A stretch of DNA of 64,000 nucleotides, taken from assembly GCA_014607495.2 (NCBI GenBank), contig CP053153.1, positions 558,001 through 622,000 of the forward strand, written 5' to 3'. Position 1 is the first letter of the stretch, and each line of letters begins with the position of its first letter. Below are positions 21,643 through 35,730 of the stretch, one piece after another. The DNA comes from Carposina sasakii (taxonomy: Eukaryota > Arthropoda > Insecta > Lepidoptera > Carposinidae). The notes under the pieces were generated by a model. The model was not told where the DNA came from, did not search any database, and saw nothing but the letters and a program-made list of their open reading frames with translations. A program made the translations under genes and the position numbers.

Positions 21643-22240
21643 TAATAAAATTAAGATAACCTAATTATTGGTTACAAAAGTAGGTAATAAAGTTCCTTTT
21701 GATATTCGAGTAGATACGAACTACGCATGTAAAATTATAGGGATCCTTATGAAAGTAACAAATAAATAAAAGGAATCAAAAGTAAAGAAAGACATGGAAA
21801 ATTATATAAACAAAAATTCAATAAATTATCAACAGCCCTTTAAAATAATGATGGAAAAATATGCAATTTTGATATTAGATGGAATATCACACTTTATGTA
21901 CGCTTGCAACACGAGTAAAGTTTAACCACAATAGCGGTATAATCTCACGTACCTTCATTTAAACGGACTGTCACCTCTACTAACCCTGTATGTAGGTGAG
22001 GACAATAAAGCAACGAGACGCCCCGCGGCGTTGCCTGTATTCTTTACGGTATTAGCCGGGGTAAGCCGGCCGGCTCGGCGTCCGGGTGTCACTTTATTGC
22101 CGTATTGATCGGCTTGTCTAATCCTTTCATTAGATTAGACTAGATTACTATAAACGCTTGGGTAATAGGATTTGCTATTGCAAATCTAGGTGTGGAAAAA
22201 AATCTGTATGATGTTTACTGCATAGACTAGATCATTGACT
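21643..22240. other. Non-genic stretch with a GC-rich island
   Basis: CpG-rich island at about 22015-22090 (ACGCCCCGCGGCGTTG, GCCGGCCGGCTCGGCG) in AT-rich DNA; no gene seen. Confidence 0.4.
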
Positions 22241-22502
22241 GAAGGATTAAGACTGTAGAGTTGTCCAGCAACCATGTTGGCAAACATTATTACCATCGTG
22301 GGCAGTACCTGGATTGGACATCAGGCACAGGACTAGCGAGTTTGTTTCAATTTTGAGCAGGCTTATATACAGTAGAGTAAGTTTCTTTTAAGTAACTTGT
22401 GGACAGTGTAGTGGACTGTGTACTTATTTATACTTTAAAACAATACCTAACGATGTATTTTTGTATACAGTTGTTAACTGTTCTAAATAAATAAATAAAT
22501 AG
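22241..22502 (+). repeat. Probable retroposed 3' end with AATA tail
   Basis: Ends in AAATAAATAAATAAATA (about 22484-22502), a tail type seen on LINEs. The body has no open frame. A similar tail lies at 59531-59547. Confidence 0.35.
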
Positions 22503-25045
22503 AGTAATAAACCTGTCAAATAAAATGTACCTATAGGGTACACAGTTAATATAAATAACGAAATTCATGTTACTGGAGTAATAGATAATTACCTAATTAA
22601 AAACCTGTATTTGATTTTAAAATGACGACATTATTGACTAAAAAGGGAACGAATCAGATACCAAAGTACTAAGACGTAACAACAGCGACACTAAAACAAG
22701 CTTGTTGTCTTAATTGTAACACAGTGTATTTGAGCAGATTGACATATTGTGCATAAAATATAATTTCCAAAAGTAGGGGTTAGTCCTGCACATTAAACTC
22801 ATAAACCATAATTAAAACTTTTCGATACATTGCTCTCTCATAATAAAACTATTCTGCTCCTGACTAAATACTTCACATTAAGGTATCGTTAGTCAAACGA
22901 CATAGCTATAAAGACAAAATGTCCAAAATTACAGAGCAACCACAAACGAATCTAAACCTTCACTCGTATTCATAGAGCTCTTTATAAACTGAGGTGGTAT
23001 CGCCTATAAATCTCTTTCGGTAGTACGAATTGTTGATAAAAAATCTTTATGAATGGGGTAGTCGTGTGATGTTGCCCCGCTTTTATAAATTATTTCGCCA
23101 ATTTCTCCAATTGTTTTATGAACGACTTTCTTATGTATCGTAAGTTTTTTTATGGGCTCGTAAACTTGCGTTTTGTTTCCTTTTATATAGGATATGGCGA
23201 CTACAATAAACTTACATACCTACAAATTAAGTCAGATATCTAAGAAAGTACAGTAAAACATTTGTGAACAGCATGTTTTCGTCAGTAGTGGGATGTTTTG
23301 ATATAATGTTAAGTCGTTTATTAAGCGTTTAGTAAAGATTGCTTCAGCATTAAAAAAAGGGTTTTCGTATTCTTGAATATGTAATTCTACTTTTTGACGC
23401 TTCAATAACCTTATCAGAAATATCAAAAAGTTCATCTATCCTCTCAAAATTACCATAAAAACATCTCCATTGATCTCCATTACCATTGGTTTTAAACTGT
23501 TCATTCTCGCCATCAAACCGCAGTCATGCAAGTTCTTTTGCAAATATATTATTCAATCCCCGAACCTCCCTCTCATCATTCATAAAATAATAGTGGCCGT
23601 CGTCAAAAGGGACGTTTAACAAATGATACGACGTACTTCTATTGTTAAATCTTTTGTTGTTTTGCTCGTACTTTCCATCTGCCACTTACAAAACAGCGTA
23701 TCATTCACCAGCTTCATTATTAATATCAATCGTAAGGTTAAACGCTAAGGTTTATTTTAGATGGTTGGTATTTAGTTCGCTAAATGTTTTATTTTCACAT
23801 GATTCGTTATTATGTATGGCTAATAAGTCACATGTGTATAATTATTATTTTATTGCTCTCGATACGAATGCAAGTCATGTAACGTTGTTTGGGTTCACTG
23901 TCTAGCAGTTTTTTGTTCCAGTTGTGTGATGTCCATTGTTTTTGTGCGTAGGCTGCGCAGTGGAGCTATAGTCAACATTGTTTTCATAATCTATTGCAGA
24001 TTTATGTAAATATGACGTGTTATCAATTTATTATTTCTGCATAAGGTCGTAAATATTTTGAGAACTTGTTTCATGCTGTTACCAAATGAAAGTTTTTTAT
24101 TATTTACCAGATACTAAATTAACATAATTGAATTTATCGGTTTGACAACACAAAGAGGTACAAATTTTTAATAGATTTATTACAGAGCCTACTCATATTA
24201 CATATTTTTAATAGTATCCCTACCTTACTAGATGTCAATGGAAAATTATGTATATTGCGAATCTGTAGTCATATATATAGACAGTCATATATCAATCCAA
24301 TACTAAAACATAACAAAAAGTTATATTTATGAAGAACAACTAAAATCCAATAGGTCCTCGTATTATTACGTAATCTGTTACTTAAAAAACTCAAATATCC
24401 CAGAGTACATAATTTGTTTGTTGGTTTATTTCTATGTCACAGGTATAATAAGCTATTGTGATCAAAAACCAATAATAGACACTTTTATAAAAATATTGCT
24501 TGATATCCCACTGAGACCCCCGTCGACATGGTAATTGGCTTCTAAGCTATAGCTACACTTTGGATTTCTATAGAAAATAGTTTAACACAGCAGTATGTAA
24601 AAAGCAATGTGGTTTGGGTTGAGATCCACAAAATGGCATACATATATATTCGCCTTACAAGCTAAAACACCAGTAAATTATTATTATTATAATAAACTTT
24701 GACAATATAATGAATGAATTATCTCGACTAGCTTATCTGTGCTAGAACTGAAACCAAAGAGGTAGGATGAAGCCTCTCCATAGGATTTATCTCCGCCAAA
24801 GTACTAACTTGTTACATTTAAAATGCAAAACACTAGGATTTCCCAAAGATAATTACCAATTCTTACAAACTAATCTAATTCTCTCACAATCAGATCGTCA
24901 CCAGCGATATAGCACGTCGAATACGCATGGGGACGCATTAGATCGGCTTTATTTATGCGTTTTACCGAATGCGTTTTGTTTCGGCCACTGTCGATAGAGA
25001 TCGACGCGTGTCTGTGCGCGTGCTGTTCATTATTTTCGCGCCAAA
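22503..25045. other. Gene-poor stretch
   Basis: Short ORFs only (for example 87 codons at 23642-23905). No motif or splice pattern supports a gene. Confidence 0.45.
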
Positions 25046-25210
25046 ATGTTCCAACAACGCTTTGTTAGGAGATTAGGCGTGAGTCTGCGCTTTATGGCAG
25101 TTTTGTTTCTGCTGTTTTTGTCAGCTTCTGTTCGCAGGGGATGGGAACAACTGCTAAAACATGTAGAGATAGGTAGGAATCCGTTGCAAGTTAACATTGA
25201 CCACATCTGA
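25046..25210 (+). CDS. Possible small secreted or membrane peptide (weak)
   Basis: 54-codon ORF. After a basic head (MFQQRFVRRLG) it has a hydrophobic stretch (MAVLFLLFLSASV) resembling a signal peptide. It follows a CpG-rich block with a CGCGTG repeat and a TTTTCGCGCC E2F-like site. A GTGAGT sequence inside it could also be a splice donor, making this a first exon. I do not recognise the protein and chance is a real possibility. Confidence 0.15.
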   Translation: MFQQRFVRRLGVSLRFMAVLFLLFLSASVRRGWEQLLKHVEIGRNPLQVNIDHI

Positions 25211-25611
25211 AATATTGTCTATGCGTATTTTTCATTCATCATATCTGACCATCTATGAAATTACTTTTACCTATGTGTATTTTTCATTCGTCATGTCTTA
25301 TCATGCAACTTTGTCAGAAATGTTTTAATTATCATGTTAACGATAGGAAACTACATAGGTGGAATAAGAAAATGGCATGCTATGGAAACATTCTTATATT
25401 TTCGTACATTCTTCCTCATATTTAGATACAAAAGTAATAAAAAGATTGTTACCAAAAATCTTTAGAAGAACTAACCGTTCTTGGCAAATTACGTATTCAG
25501 GAAATACATTTTTTTTTAAATCAACGTCATTCTGGCAATATGTATTTGCAATCTCACGATAGGAACAATGCAGCAAAAGTACTAGTGAATAGCCGAAATC
25601 GGGCACATTGG

Positions 25612-25915
25612 GAGTTTTTCCACTAGACGACACGGCCACGACACGACCACGACAACGACACGACGACAACTTTGTTGTAAGAAAAAATGTATTAGATAGT
25701 GTTAAAATATTTTTTGTGAAAATGAACCGGCTATTGATACGTGCTAGTGGGGGGACGGCGCTGGACTGAATTGGATCCACTAGACGGCACGGCCTCCCAT
25801 ACTATATGACAAAATATCGTGGTCGTGTCGCTGTCGTATAGTCTTGTGTAAAAACGCTCATTCGGAGCCAATCCAGTCCAGCGTCGTCCCTACACTAGCA
25901 CGTATCAATAGCCCG
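25612..25915. mobile_element. Nested inverted repeats, MITE-like
   Basis: 25728-25914 is bounded by GGCTATTGATACGTGCTAGT and its complement, arms about 45 bp with some mismatches. Overlapping it, a second pair of GTCGTGTCG-rich arms (about 25612-25665 with about 25818-25855) suggests one element inserted in another. No coding sequence. Confidence 0.6.
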
Positions 25916-26321
25916 TTTGTTTTGTTCTTCGTTTGGTCCCCTTATTAATCGCCCCATACAAAAATATTGAAACACTGCCTTTATGCCGGTGGGCGTTACC
26001 GCCATATTTATTATTTTTGTCACCATTGTACTGCCGGATTATATCCAGTATTTAGATAGAATTGGGGATAAATGATAATCTCGCTTTACTGCGGTAATGT
26101 TGCCATCGATTTTTTGAAGCTTGCTTTGAAATCTGATCGTTATAGCTATTATTATTTACTCGTAGTAGTGTAAATATTCATTCAGTAGCCCAGAAAAAAA
26201 TATGATATCTGATATCAGCCTAGACCTAATATATCTATTATAATTTCTGGGCAGTAATCTATATTTTAGGACTACACCAAAAATCACTATCAGTTAGACT
26301 TCTAAACTACCTATTTAAAAT

Positions 26322-26497
26322 CCGGCCCCCTTATTACGTAAAAGCAATAGCAAAGCCGAAGCAAAGCGATAGCGAAAATTGTACAATATTCGCCTTGAAA
26401 TGTCAAGTTCCTTTGAAATTCATTTTACATAATACGAATTTGACTATCGACTATCGGCTATCGCTTTGCTTTTGCTAGTTAGGTAATAAGAGGCGGG
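26322..26497. mobile_element. MITE with about 50-bp inverted arms
   Basis: Starts CCGGCCCCCTTATTACGTAA and ends CCTAATAAGAGGCGGG-like in complement. Inner arms GCAAAGCGATAGC pair with GCTATCGCTTTGC. No coding sequence. Confidence 0.6.
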
Positions 26498-29400
26498 TAT
26501 AATTTTAGCATCCGTGTTTTGCAGAATCTAAATATTTTATTATGTCTTTTGCCTATTCTTGAGTTCGTAAATGAAATATACGAGTATGTGTTCGTAAGAG
26601 TAGGTCTATATAATAATCGTGGACGATCGTGGACTCCCTAAAGGTGTTGATAAGCCAGTTAGTTACTTTGAACATTGATAGAACTTTTGCGTTTTGCTAA
26701 TGAATTTGCAAGAAGACTTGGCAGTAAAAGATATTTTTGGTTTTCTATTACGGATTGTTATGAAACAACAAGATATTAATATTTTTTCGACAACATAAGT
26801 TAATTATTAAAACAAAAAAAAACAAACTTATTCTTCGGTAAAACACATTTGTTCAACTAGTTTTTCAAAAGACATATCGATTGCACTATGACCTACAAAA
26901 TCACTATTCTCTTCATCGCATCACAATATATATCTGTAATTCTGTAACATACATATAGCGTGTTATTTATAGTAGAGTTTCCGTGCACGTGACTGGAAGC
27001 CACGCAGGCGGATCCGGGGGCACCTAGTTAGTATTCCGGTCGGCTCCGGCCGGTATTGATTGCCGCCCAACCGGGCCTTTTTCAAAACAATCCGGATAAG
27101 TAATGATTTTTCGCAACGCTATAAGTTTCATGTGTTTTTGGTGTTCGGGAAAAGTGTTTTTGAAATTTCTTGGCTTGGTTAACACGGATTGGATAAGCTA
27201 TGGTTTGTTTGATTCTCTTAAAGTCTGCCTGTGGTTGTTTTCATATAGGGGAATACCATTTTGTGTGTGGAGCCAAAGCAGTAACCAATCTGAAACGCAA
27301 ACGGTTTGTTAGGAAAATCAAATACATATTAGAATTGGCCCCCTGAATACAAGACAGAACTACCTATAATTTCTACTTATGCCTTTTTTTCTACTTATGC
27401 CTTGTTACTTCGTACGAGTAAGTCACATTTTAGTTGGGTAAGTTTCCACCCTTAAACTGCACTGCACACAAACTGTAGAGTATTCTGCTAATGTTCTACG
27501 TGACTTAAGTAGATGCTGGCCAAGTCGTTTAACAATCTGATATTTAGCTAATTACCAGCTAATTTAATTACTTGATGCAGCGATCAATTTATATTACATT
27601 AGTGAAACCGATATTATATTTTGAAGACTTGATTCCTATTATTATTATGATTAACATTAGAGAAAATTTCGAGCTATGTACAACTTACTTACTTCTATAC
27701 GACCGTACCCAGTCCCAATCTCTAACACCAACTAGGAGTATACACCTAATATTGTTATTATTACTACCCTTCAAGAAGGACATCCACAGAAATTTCTCAA
27801 GACATTACCAGATCAGATAGCCGCGGGCCATGCTTCAAGTTGCCCCAAAACGGCGCAGTCTACGGCTAATGTCGTACGTGCCCCACTAGAATTCGGAATT
27901 ACTGCTGAAGACCAAACTTATTGAATTTCCGATACTTACCGACCACTAAAACTGCTGAGATCAGATAATTGGGTAATGCTGTTATGGTGTTTATTAAGTT
28001 TAAAGCTGATTGGTCTATTAGATTTTGTGGTAATAGCTCATTGGGAGCGTGACTGGACAGTTGTTTAAATCTGGCCATTATGCTCATGTTAATGAATAAG
28101 TGCAGACATGTAATAAATTGGACTGCTAGAATTTGTGTTAATATTGTGTATAGTAGATACTCTTTAGTTCAATGTATTTACAGACATACCTATTGTACTG
28201 ATTTGACTGAATCGGCGTAGTCGATAATTACATTGTCGAGGTTCTAGGTTTACGAGTAAATCAAATTAGATTTTATTATTGATATGGTAAATATCGATGT
28301 ATATTTTCCAGCTATTTATGTTTCTATATTGATACATGTATTTGCATCTAGTTACTTGTCAGTTTACTTTCGTCTAACCTTAATATTGCAATGTTTCTGT
28401 CACTCATTCTAGTACAAAAGCTTTCAGCTAAATTAGAATATTATGATTTTTGTTGGACACACACTCGTGATCTAGGGTTCATTAACCGCTGTACTCCATC
28501 AACTGGACATCAGCCAGTCTGAATCACGCGCTATGCCAAGAGTTTTTACTGCTCAAGCCAAAACTAGCACGTAAATCACTATTGATTTTGACCAAATACA
28601 AAATATCAGACTTTGTATCGTAGTATATTTCGATATCACTGAAATCAAGTTGGTAAAAAAGTTATGCTTGGAACTTAGTATACTAATAAATATACATTTT
28701 AGTTGGTATACAAGTAAATAATAAAATTGATAGAAAATAAATCTTATAAATAAGCCTGATTCTAATAATGAACAATCCCTATGTAGAAGGATATAAGTTT
28801 TAAATTTGTAGATAAACAATGGTAACACTAAATTTCAAAATGTCTTGGCTCTCAGTAACAACAACAGATACCTCTACAAATATACAGTCAAACAAAAGCA
28901 CTCCAATCCAATCACCTCAAACAGTTAGAGATAACATGCAGCCCTTGAGAATACAAGCGACCAGTCCTGTTGACTTTCGGCGTTCAACTATATTGCCAAT
29001 ATTATCTTAGTTTACTTAATCAGCAACGCAACCGATTGGGGTCTAGCCCCTACACTCCGTTTCAATAATTACGTCACCTAACATAGGCGCTAGTTTCTTC
29101 CCAATTCCATCACTGTTACATTCATTTCATTTAGTCCCTAAAAATCCACGGGTCTTCGTTATCAAAATATCGTCTAACCGGTTAACTGGTCCCCGAGTAT
29201 TTGGCCCCTACGAAAGGGGTTCATAAATGGCGGAGAAAGGAAAATATTCCTTATCTTTTTAATTATGGCGGAACAACGAGGCTGGTAGATCATCTGTTTT
29301 AATTTTCTCCAACTCCTGCGGGAGCTCTATACAATGTGTGGACGATGCTGATTGTTGCAAAAATATCGTTTTTGTAATGGGCGAGATAAGTGGAACTTTC

Positions 29401-30805
29401 ATTATATTTGCTTTAATAAATTGTACGATTACGTTCAATTTTTATTTTGCTATTGGACTATTGCTATATAATTGAGTAAGTATTTAAGACGAAAAAGAGA
29501 AGATAGTCACTGTTAATGACGAAGATAATGTTGATTTCTTACTTGATTAATATTATGATTCTGTGAGGACTATAGGGGAAGACCAATTAGTTCTACCAAC
29601 TATCCATTCATTCTACCAAATAGAAGAAAGAAGCCGATTATAAAACGATGCAACACTCGCAAAATCTTCATCCGAAGTAACAATACATCATAATAACATT
29701 CCGTCCGACTCGCTCCCTGCGTCACAACGTCGCGAACCCTCAAATCTGGTGTCAAACTACAACCCATCTGTCACTGCTCCACCGCACCATAAAAACTTAA
29801 TAAGCGATCCGTCACCATAAAATAACCATTAAAAAGCCGTCGGACGCTTTTAAAAATGCATCAAGAAATGAAATCGGTAGTTAATTACCAAGAGACCTAC
29901 GCGATCGGGTTTCAGTGGGGCGTTCGGTGGGGCGAGGTGTCGCGAAATTATAAAATAGCAAATAAGAACAAAGATACTTCATGTTACGCGTAGTATTGAC
30001 GAAAGAGATGTTAGTTCAGTATGGTTAATCTTCTGTATAAATATGCTCCAATAATATAAGTTCTTTTCTATCAGATGAATGTAACCTATAGAAATAACTT
30101 TCTATTTAATTCATTTTGCGATATGGCAGTAATAATTTTTTCGTGCCATATTTTGAGCAAATAAAAAATCATTCTTTCATTCATGGCATGTCAGTGCCAT
30201 CTATGTTGATTTCACAACAAGACTGACTGTCTAGCTAATGATAAACCATCGAATCAAATATTGTTTATTTATTTCATACAAAAGTAATGCCTAAAACAAT
30301 TATTATCTTGATTAATAATTACGTGACAAAATATAAAGAAGAAAGTTTGTTTTAGTAGAATAAAAAAAACATTGAATTTGTGCCAAAAGTTGTAGTGCTT
30401 GGGAATTTAATACCCTTATAATGCTTATTTCAAGGGTATGCTTGATAAAACTTTATTCCATGTTATAAAGTGTATAAAGGTATCAAAATTTGATAATAAT
30501 CACACATCCATCGTCACCAAAGAGAAATCCATCAAAAATTTACCAAACATCTTGGAGATCTCCAAAATCCCCCATGTAATAGCCCCTAGACACTTGGAGT
30601 TTGATATGTATGCAAATATCGAGCAAGTACATAGTCCCTCACGGGTGAACGGTTGAGTGAGTCCTAACGAATCATTCGGTCGCCCTCTCGTGTTTACCCT
30701 GACAGATACCTACAGGTATTATATTTAGTTGGCGTATTTACCTACGGAGGGTCGAGAATGAACGGAAAGTTTAACTAGCAATGGTTTTGATTACATACAT
30801 AGATA
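26498..30805. other. Long gene-poor stretch with GC-rich islands
   Basis: GC-rich islands lie at about 26990-27080 (CGGTCGGCTCCGGCCGG) and 29700-29960 (CGTCGCGAACC, GGGGCGAGGTGTCGCG, with TAATTA homeobox-type cores). Either may be regulatory. ORFs here (91, 82, 72 codons) carry no motif. No gene called. Confidence 0.4.
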
Positions 30806-30809
30806 TAGA

Positions 30810-31005
30810 CATGGCTGTGTTTCCCGAAATGGGGGTAGCCAGAACTGTAAGACCATAAAAGACAAAAAGTCCAGCACGGCGACGGGGGTAGATTTACACG
30901 ATCAGCGACAAGTTGCTAGCTTATCGCCTGAGTAAATACCCGAGTTCCTGAGTAGACTCTCACGACATGCACGGAAGGAGATGCAGCTGATGTTGTGTGA
31001 TGATT
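30810..31005 (-). repeat. Dispersed repeat family A, copy
   Basis: Reverse orientation: GGGGGTAGCCAGAACTGTAA, GACAAGTTGCTAGCTTATCG, CGACATGCACGGAAGGAGAT. Confidence 0.65.
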
Positions 31006-33120
31006 ACAATATAAAAATGTATTCGAAAATTCAAAATGGTGATAAGAAGATACTTTTTTTGTTCGTATAACTAATGAAACGAAGTAGAATTTAGATTTGT
31101 CTTAAAAAATGGCGCCTCTTCGTATTCGTAGCCGAAAATATAACTTTTATTTCTACAGTAATAACTTTTAAGAGAACTTTTGCAACGTCTCTACTTTTCA
31201 TCTTAATAATCTCTACGTATACCTAATACAAAAGCAATTACTACGAATACTGCTGAGGAGCTCTCAAAAACAAATAGAACCCACGCTATTAAAATGTCAG
31301 AAAAACTTCAAGCCAATAAAACCTTGCATCTCATTATCTATCTATTTAAATTAAAACTCGAACACCCCTACATTGACTAATATCCCCCGCACTAAACCTG
31401 GAATCATCTTACATAAACACCCAAAATCATCTATTTTAGTTCATAAGCCATTGAAATAACATCCACGATTAATGCCACGAAAGGACCACACGAACTATAC
31501 CTAGTTAGCGAATCACTGTGTTGGGGACAACTATTTTCAATTCGACATGGTTCTATTAACTCAGTATTCGTTAGATGGAAATCTAATCGTACACCCTTAG
31601 AATAGGGTTGGTTTTACTTTAGAGGAAGAGAAATAAAAGGTCGATTGCAAAGTGCAAATAAGATTGTGGTAGACCGAAATGTGACGTGTTTTGAGTAAAA
31701 GGCGTCAGCTTGTATGATAGGATTGTATGGAAGTATGAACTAAGCTCCCTTTGGTTGATAACTCAATAAAGTACTTAATGAGAGCCCTTTGAAGTCCCTC
31801 GGAGGGAGGTGACGAAATCCTAATTGTAGATAAAAAGATAACTTCGCTGGGATGTGCCGGGATTGGCTTTTTGAGTATGTTTTTTGGTGCGAATATTGAA
31901 ATCCAAACACAATACATTTGAATTAAGATATGTACCTAAATATATAAGAAGGTATATTACTTTTCTATGAGAAAAATTTTTTAGTACATATTTACTTAAA
32001 TTATTAATAAAAAAATATCTTAGTCCAACCAACATATTCTACTAACCTTATAATCAAACTTTTTTCATAGAAAATGACACTTTACCTAAATCCAGGTGTA
32101 AACTTACTTTTCTCCACGTTTTAGCTAGTACATAACTAGAATATTACAAAAACCCTTAAATAGCATTAAAAAACCCCATTAATCCCGTAACTAAACTCGA
32201 CACCATGCACACGACACATAATATTATCTGTAAAGAAAAATCTAAATAACATCGCGCCTAAAAATCTCCGTCCATCTGTCTGTGCCGTGAAGAAGTTACA
32301 AAAGGAGTTGTCAATATCAATACAGACATACGACCGACAATAGTATATAGACAAACTCCTTGTAAACTTTAGATTCCCGTTTTTACTGTATCCGTGGGCA
32401 TTTTGTGAAATCCTTTGCTTAGCCTGGAGCATGGAACATAATGTATTTCGAAATTCCCGAAAGAAATTGAACCTTCCTATACCCAGTATTTTTGGCTGGG
32501 TCTAGTCTATTCATTCGCTCAATAATTACGAAACGCAATAGTTTTATATGACACTAGCTAAATTTTGTACCCTATTATTTTCTTATTCCTATTCATTTAA
32601 GTGTATAAGAATTTTAGATAATCTCCTCTTGATATATGCTCCACAGCCGGTACTGACAACTTATTCAGGGGTCCGCACGCGACAAATTGTAAAATTAAAA
32701 CCCCATGATATATTCACGATGAGAGCGGTCCGCAGGGTATTACAGCACAGAGGTGACAGCTTCATTTGATATGCTTTTACTATCGAGGATGGGTTACGCG
32801 TGTTATAATAATTAACAGTTTCGTGTTGCTTATACATAAATAAATAATCTCAAACTTTACAACACGTGAATACACGTGGATTCTTGAGGTATTGTGCCGT
32901 AGGTACTAAGCAACGGTATTTAAATAAGAGTACCTAAGTATCCATGGCTCAAGTATCAATGTTTGTAACCACTGGGATTCGAACCCGAATTCAAATTTTT
33001 GATTAATTTTAATAAATCAATCAAGAAAGTTGTCCACAATAATAAGTTCATACATAATTCAAAATAACTTTGTGGATACTTACGTCGATTTTACACATAA
33101 AACAATCTATTCTATACATA
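31006..33120. other. Gene-poor stretch
   Basis: No gene or clear repeat seen. Short ORFs at 31705-32035 and 32166-32432 overlap on the same strand in different frames, as chance ORFs do. Confidence 0.45.
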
Positions 33121-33510
33121 CAGGGTGTTTTTTCGTGGCCACCCTTAACGAAGCGTACGTACAATAAAACTATACATGAAATAAAGTAATATTATGCCAA
33201 AAAAAATGCAGGGAAAAAATGATAAATATTTTGAAAAAAAAATTTATTACTAGATCGGGCGAAATTTATAGTGTCCAGTGTTTATGCTAGTTTTTTTATA
33301 GACAGATATTAATTTTATTTTTCGTGAAAAAATCCTGCTACGCGCGTCTATGTGCATTTATGCCGAAAAACGCAGTCTATTTACTCAACTTTGGACCCTA
33401 ATATTTTGGAAACCAGACACTTCCCAGGTATGCTTCCATGGAGAAAAATGATCGTGATGATGAGGAGATTCCGTAGTTTTCGGGAACGTTGACGACCAAA
33501 AATCACCCTG
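33121..33510 (+). mobile_element. TA-flanked MITE family E, copy 2 (intact)
   Basis: 390 bp between TA dinucleotides. Ends CAGGGTGTTTTTTCGTGGCC and, in complement, CAGGGTGATTTTTGGTCGTC. It is the best-preserved copy and the reference for the interrupted one at 36840-38061. Confidence 0.8.
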
Positions 33511-33773
33511 TATAGTGCTTCCTCATGGATAAAAACACTAAATTAATGTGTCGTGAAGTGTATAAAAATATAATATATTTTAAAATATCTAATCTCATAT
33601 CTACTTTTGTAATTGAAAACTTTTATAAAGTAAGTATAGTTCGTAATTTTAAAAAAAATGAAATTACATATAATTTGGCAATAAAATTTAAAATAAACGG
33701 TAAATAAATAAATGGAATTTAAATACTGCCTATCATATCTATAGTATCGTTATTACAAGAACTCATAAGCTAA

Positions 33774-33898
33774 AACCGTGTTATATTACAAAAGTATTTA
33801 AAAATTGTCAGATTTTCCAGACTTTTTGCTGCCAAATAAGTAAGTATATTTTTTAAACAGTCTCTAACTTTAGACACGGTTTTGTAATAACACCGAAA
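33774..33898. mobile_element. Short MITE family D, copy 2
   Basis: Ends ACCGTGTTATATTACAAAAG and the complement of CGGTGTTATTACAAAACCG; reverse orientation relative to 21507-21642. Confidence 0.45.
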
Positions 33899-35604
33899 TA
33901 CTCTACATAAGTTGCTTACTAGTTCTACTAACCCAATACAAAATGCTCCTTAAAACACAAACTGAAAATCACAGAGTAATCATAACATAAAACGTGTAAT
34001 AAAGTACGTTAAACACTCAAACCTCTACAGGGACTAATTACTTCCATTGGACAACTATATTTCCCTAATATTTAGCATAATTTATGAATCTGGAGCGGCC
34101 ATCTTGTTATTGGCCACCGTAACGTGTAAACAAGCGCTTATTTTACACGCGGTTTACACGAACCTTGCTATGATTTGTCTACTAATTAATTGTGACATTG
34201 GCAGTATATTACGTGCTATTTTAATGTTATACAGGGTCGGATATAATGTGTGAATATGTGAAAATATTATAAAAAAAAGGAATGCTACCTCATCATGTGC
34301 TATTAAAATGTCACGCGTTCGTGCTAGAGTTTGAAGATGGACAAATGTTATTTTGTCTTTAGGCTTAAATTATTGTTTCCAACTGTACTTTTCAAGTAAT
34401 ATTTCATTATCTACACTGATATCCTTATGAAATTCCCATGGAAATAGATATTATTCCAAATGCTCTACAGTTGTTATGTATCTCTACAGTTCCCTTGAAG
34501 TTATTTTTCTTTGGATACTTACCTAGTCGTTAGATGAAATGTAAAACTGACAAAACTACTCAAATTGCGATCACAGTTTACTCACAATTTTCAAAAACTA
34601 CAGCTGACTTTATTAAAACTCGCAAATTATGAAAACCAAACAGGTACAGTCCGCACGATAAAACAAGTACTCATTAGTCAAAACATGGTAAAGTCAAAAA
34701 CGAACCGCCGCCGTTTCAGATTCGCCGAGTCCACGAATATCGCAGAGAAAGTGTATAGAGGATGCATCCGATGAATATGTATGAGGGGGGTGAATGGGCA
34801 CGGGGTGGCAGTCCGCGTGTAAATGGAAATTTCAAATAAAAATACCTCAAATATGAACATGAGCTGGATTCGTGTTTTTCCGAGTTTTTTCTCCGGACAC
34901 GTGTGATAACATGTCGTCGATGATTTTTTCGGGGATTTTTTTTGGCGAGTGTACAGGATTGTTTTGGTTTTTGGTTTTGAAGGGGTGGATAGGGTTTTGG
35001 TTGGGCGATACGGTCTATGTATGGATTTTGTGATAGCTATTTAAATATTAGTAAAACAATTATATTTTAGGTGAGTGTAAATTATCTAGTATAAGCATTT
35101 TTAAAAAGTCCAGAAGTATCTAAGCAGACGACATAAATAATTATTAATGAACATTTTTAAAAGCATTATTTTTTCTTGTTCCATTTTTTACCCAAACACA
35201 ATAGAATAAAATTAAACTAAATATACTTAAATTGGCTTTAGTTGTTTTTTTTTTTTGTTGTCTTCAGTACAACCCCTGTATCATAGATTGACTGATCGAT
35301 TTTCGACTGATTTGGCGGAAAAATACAACAGATTCAGAAAACGCCAATTTGTTTTACTTACTATTTAAAAAGATGTAGGTATATACCAATCTTCCTGGTA
35401 CCCAAATGAGATTCCGCCCTAAGTCCTTCAAGTCCTTGAACAAACTTTTTACTGGCACAATACGGATGGCACAGAGCTATCAAACGCAGTAGTCAAGGGA
35501 GGATGCGTTGCGAATCACATTAGACTTGCTTCTCTCTTAGATACGTGGTATGTTTGTATGTCGTAAGCGCGTATATTTCAATGTACGTAATACATATATA
35601 CATA
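33899..35604. other. Gene-poor stretch
   Basis: A richer patch at about 34090-34180 (GCGGCCATCTTGTTATTGGC, with an ATTGG inverted CCAAT box) could be regulatory. No gene seen. Confidence 0.4.
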
Positions 35605-35728
35605 CGGCTGTGGGCCGGAATGGGGTAGCCAGAACTACAGGATCGTAAAGGAGATCCCATAGTCACGTTTAGCATAACGGGGACAGATGTTAGTGATCAG
35701 TGACTAGTTTCTAGCCTGAGATCTACAA
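35605..35728 (-). repeat. Dispersed repeat family A, copy
   Basis: ATGGGGTAGCCAGAACTACA and GTTTAGCATAACGGGGACAG; abuts the Helitron-like element that follows. Confidence 0.65.
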
Positions 35729-35730
35729 TA

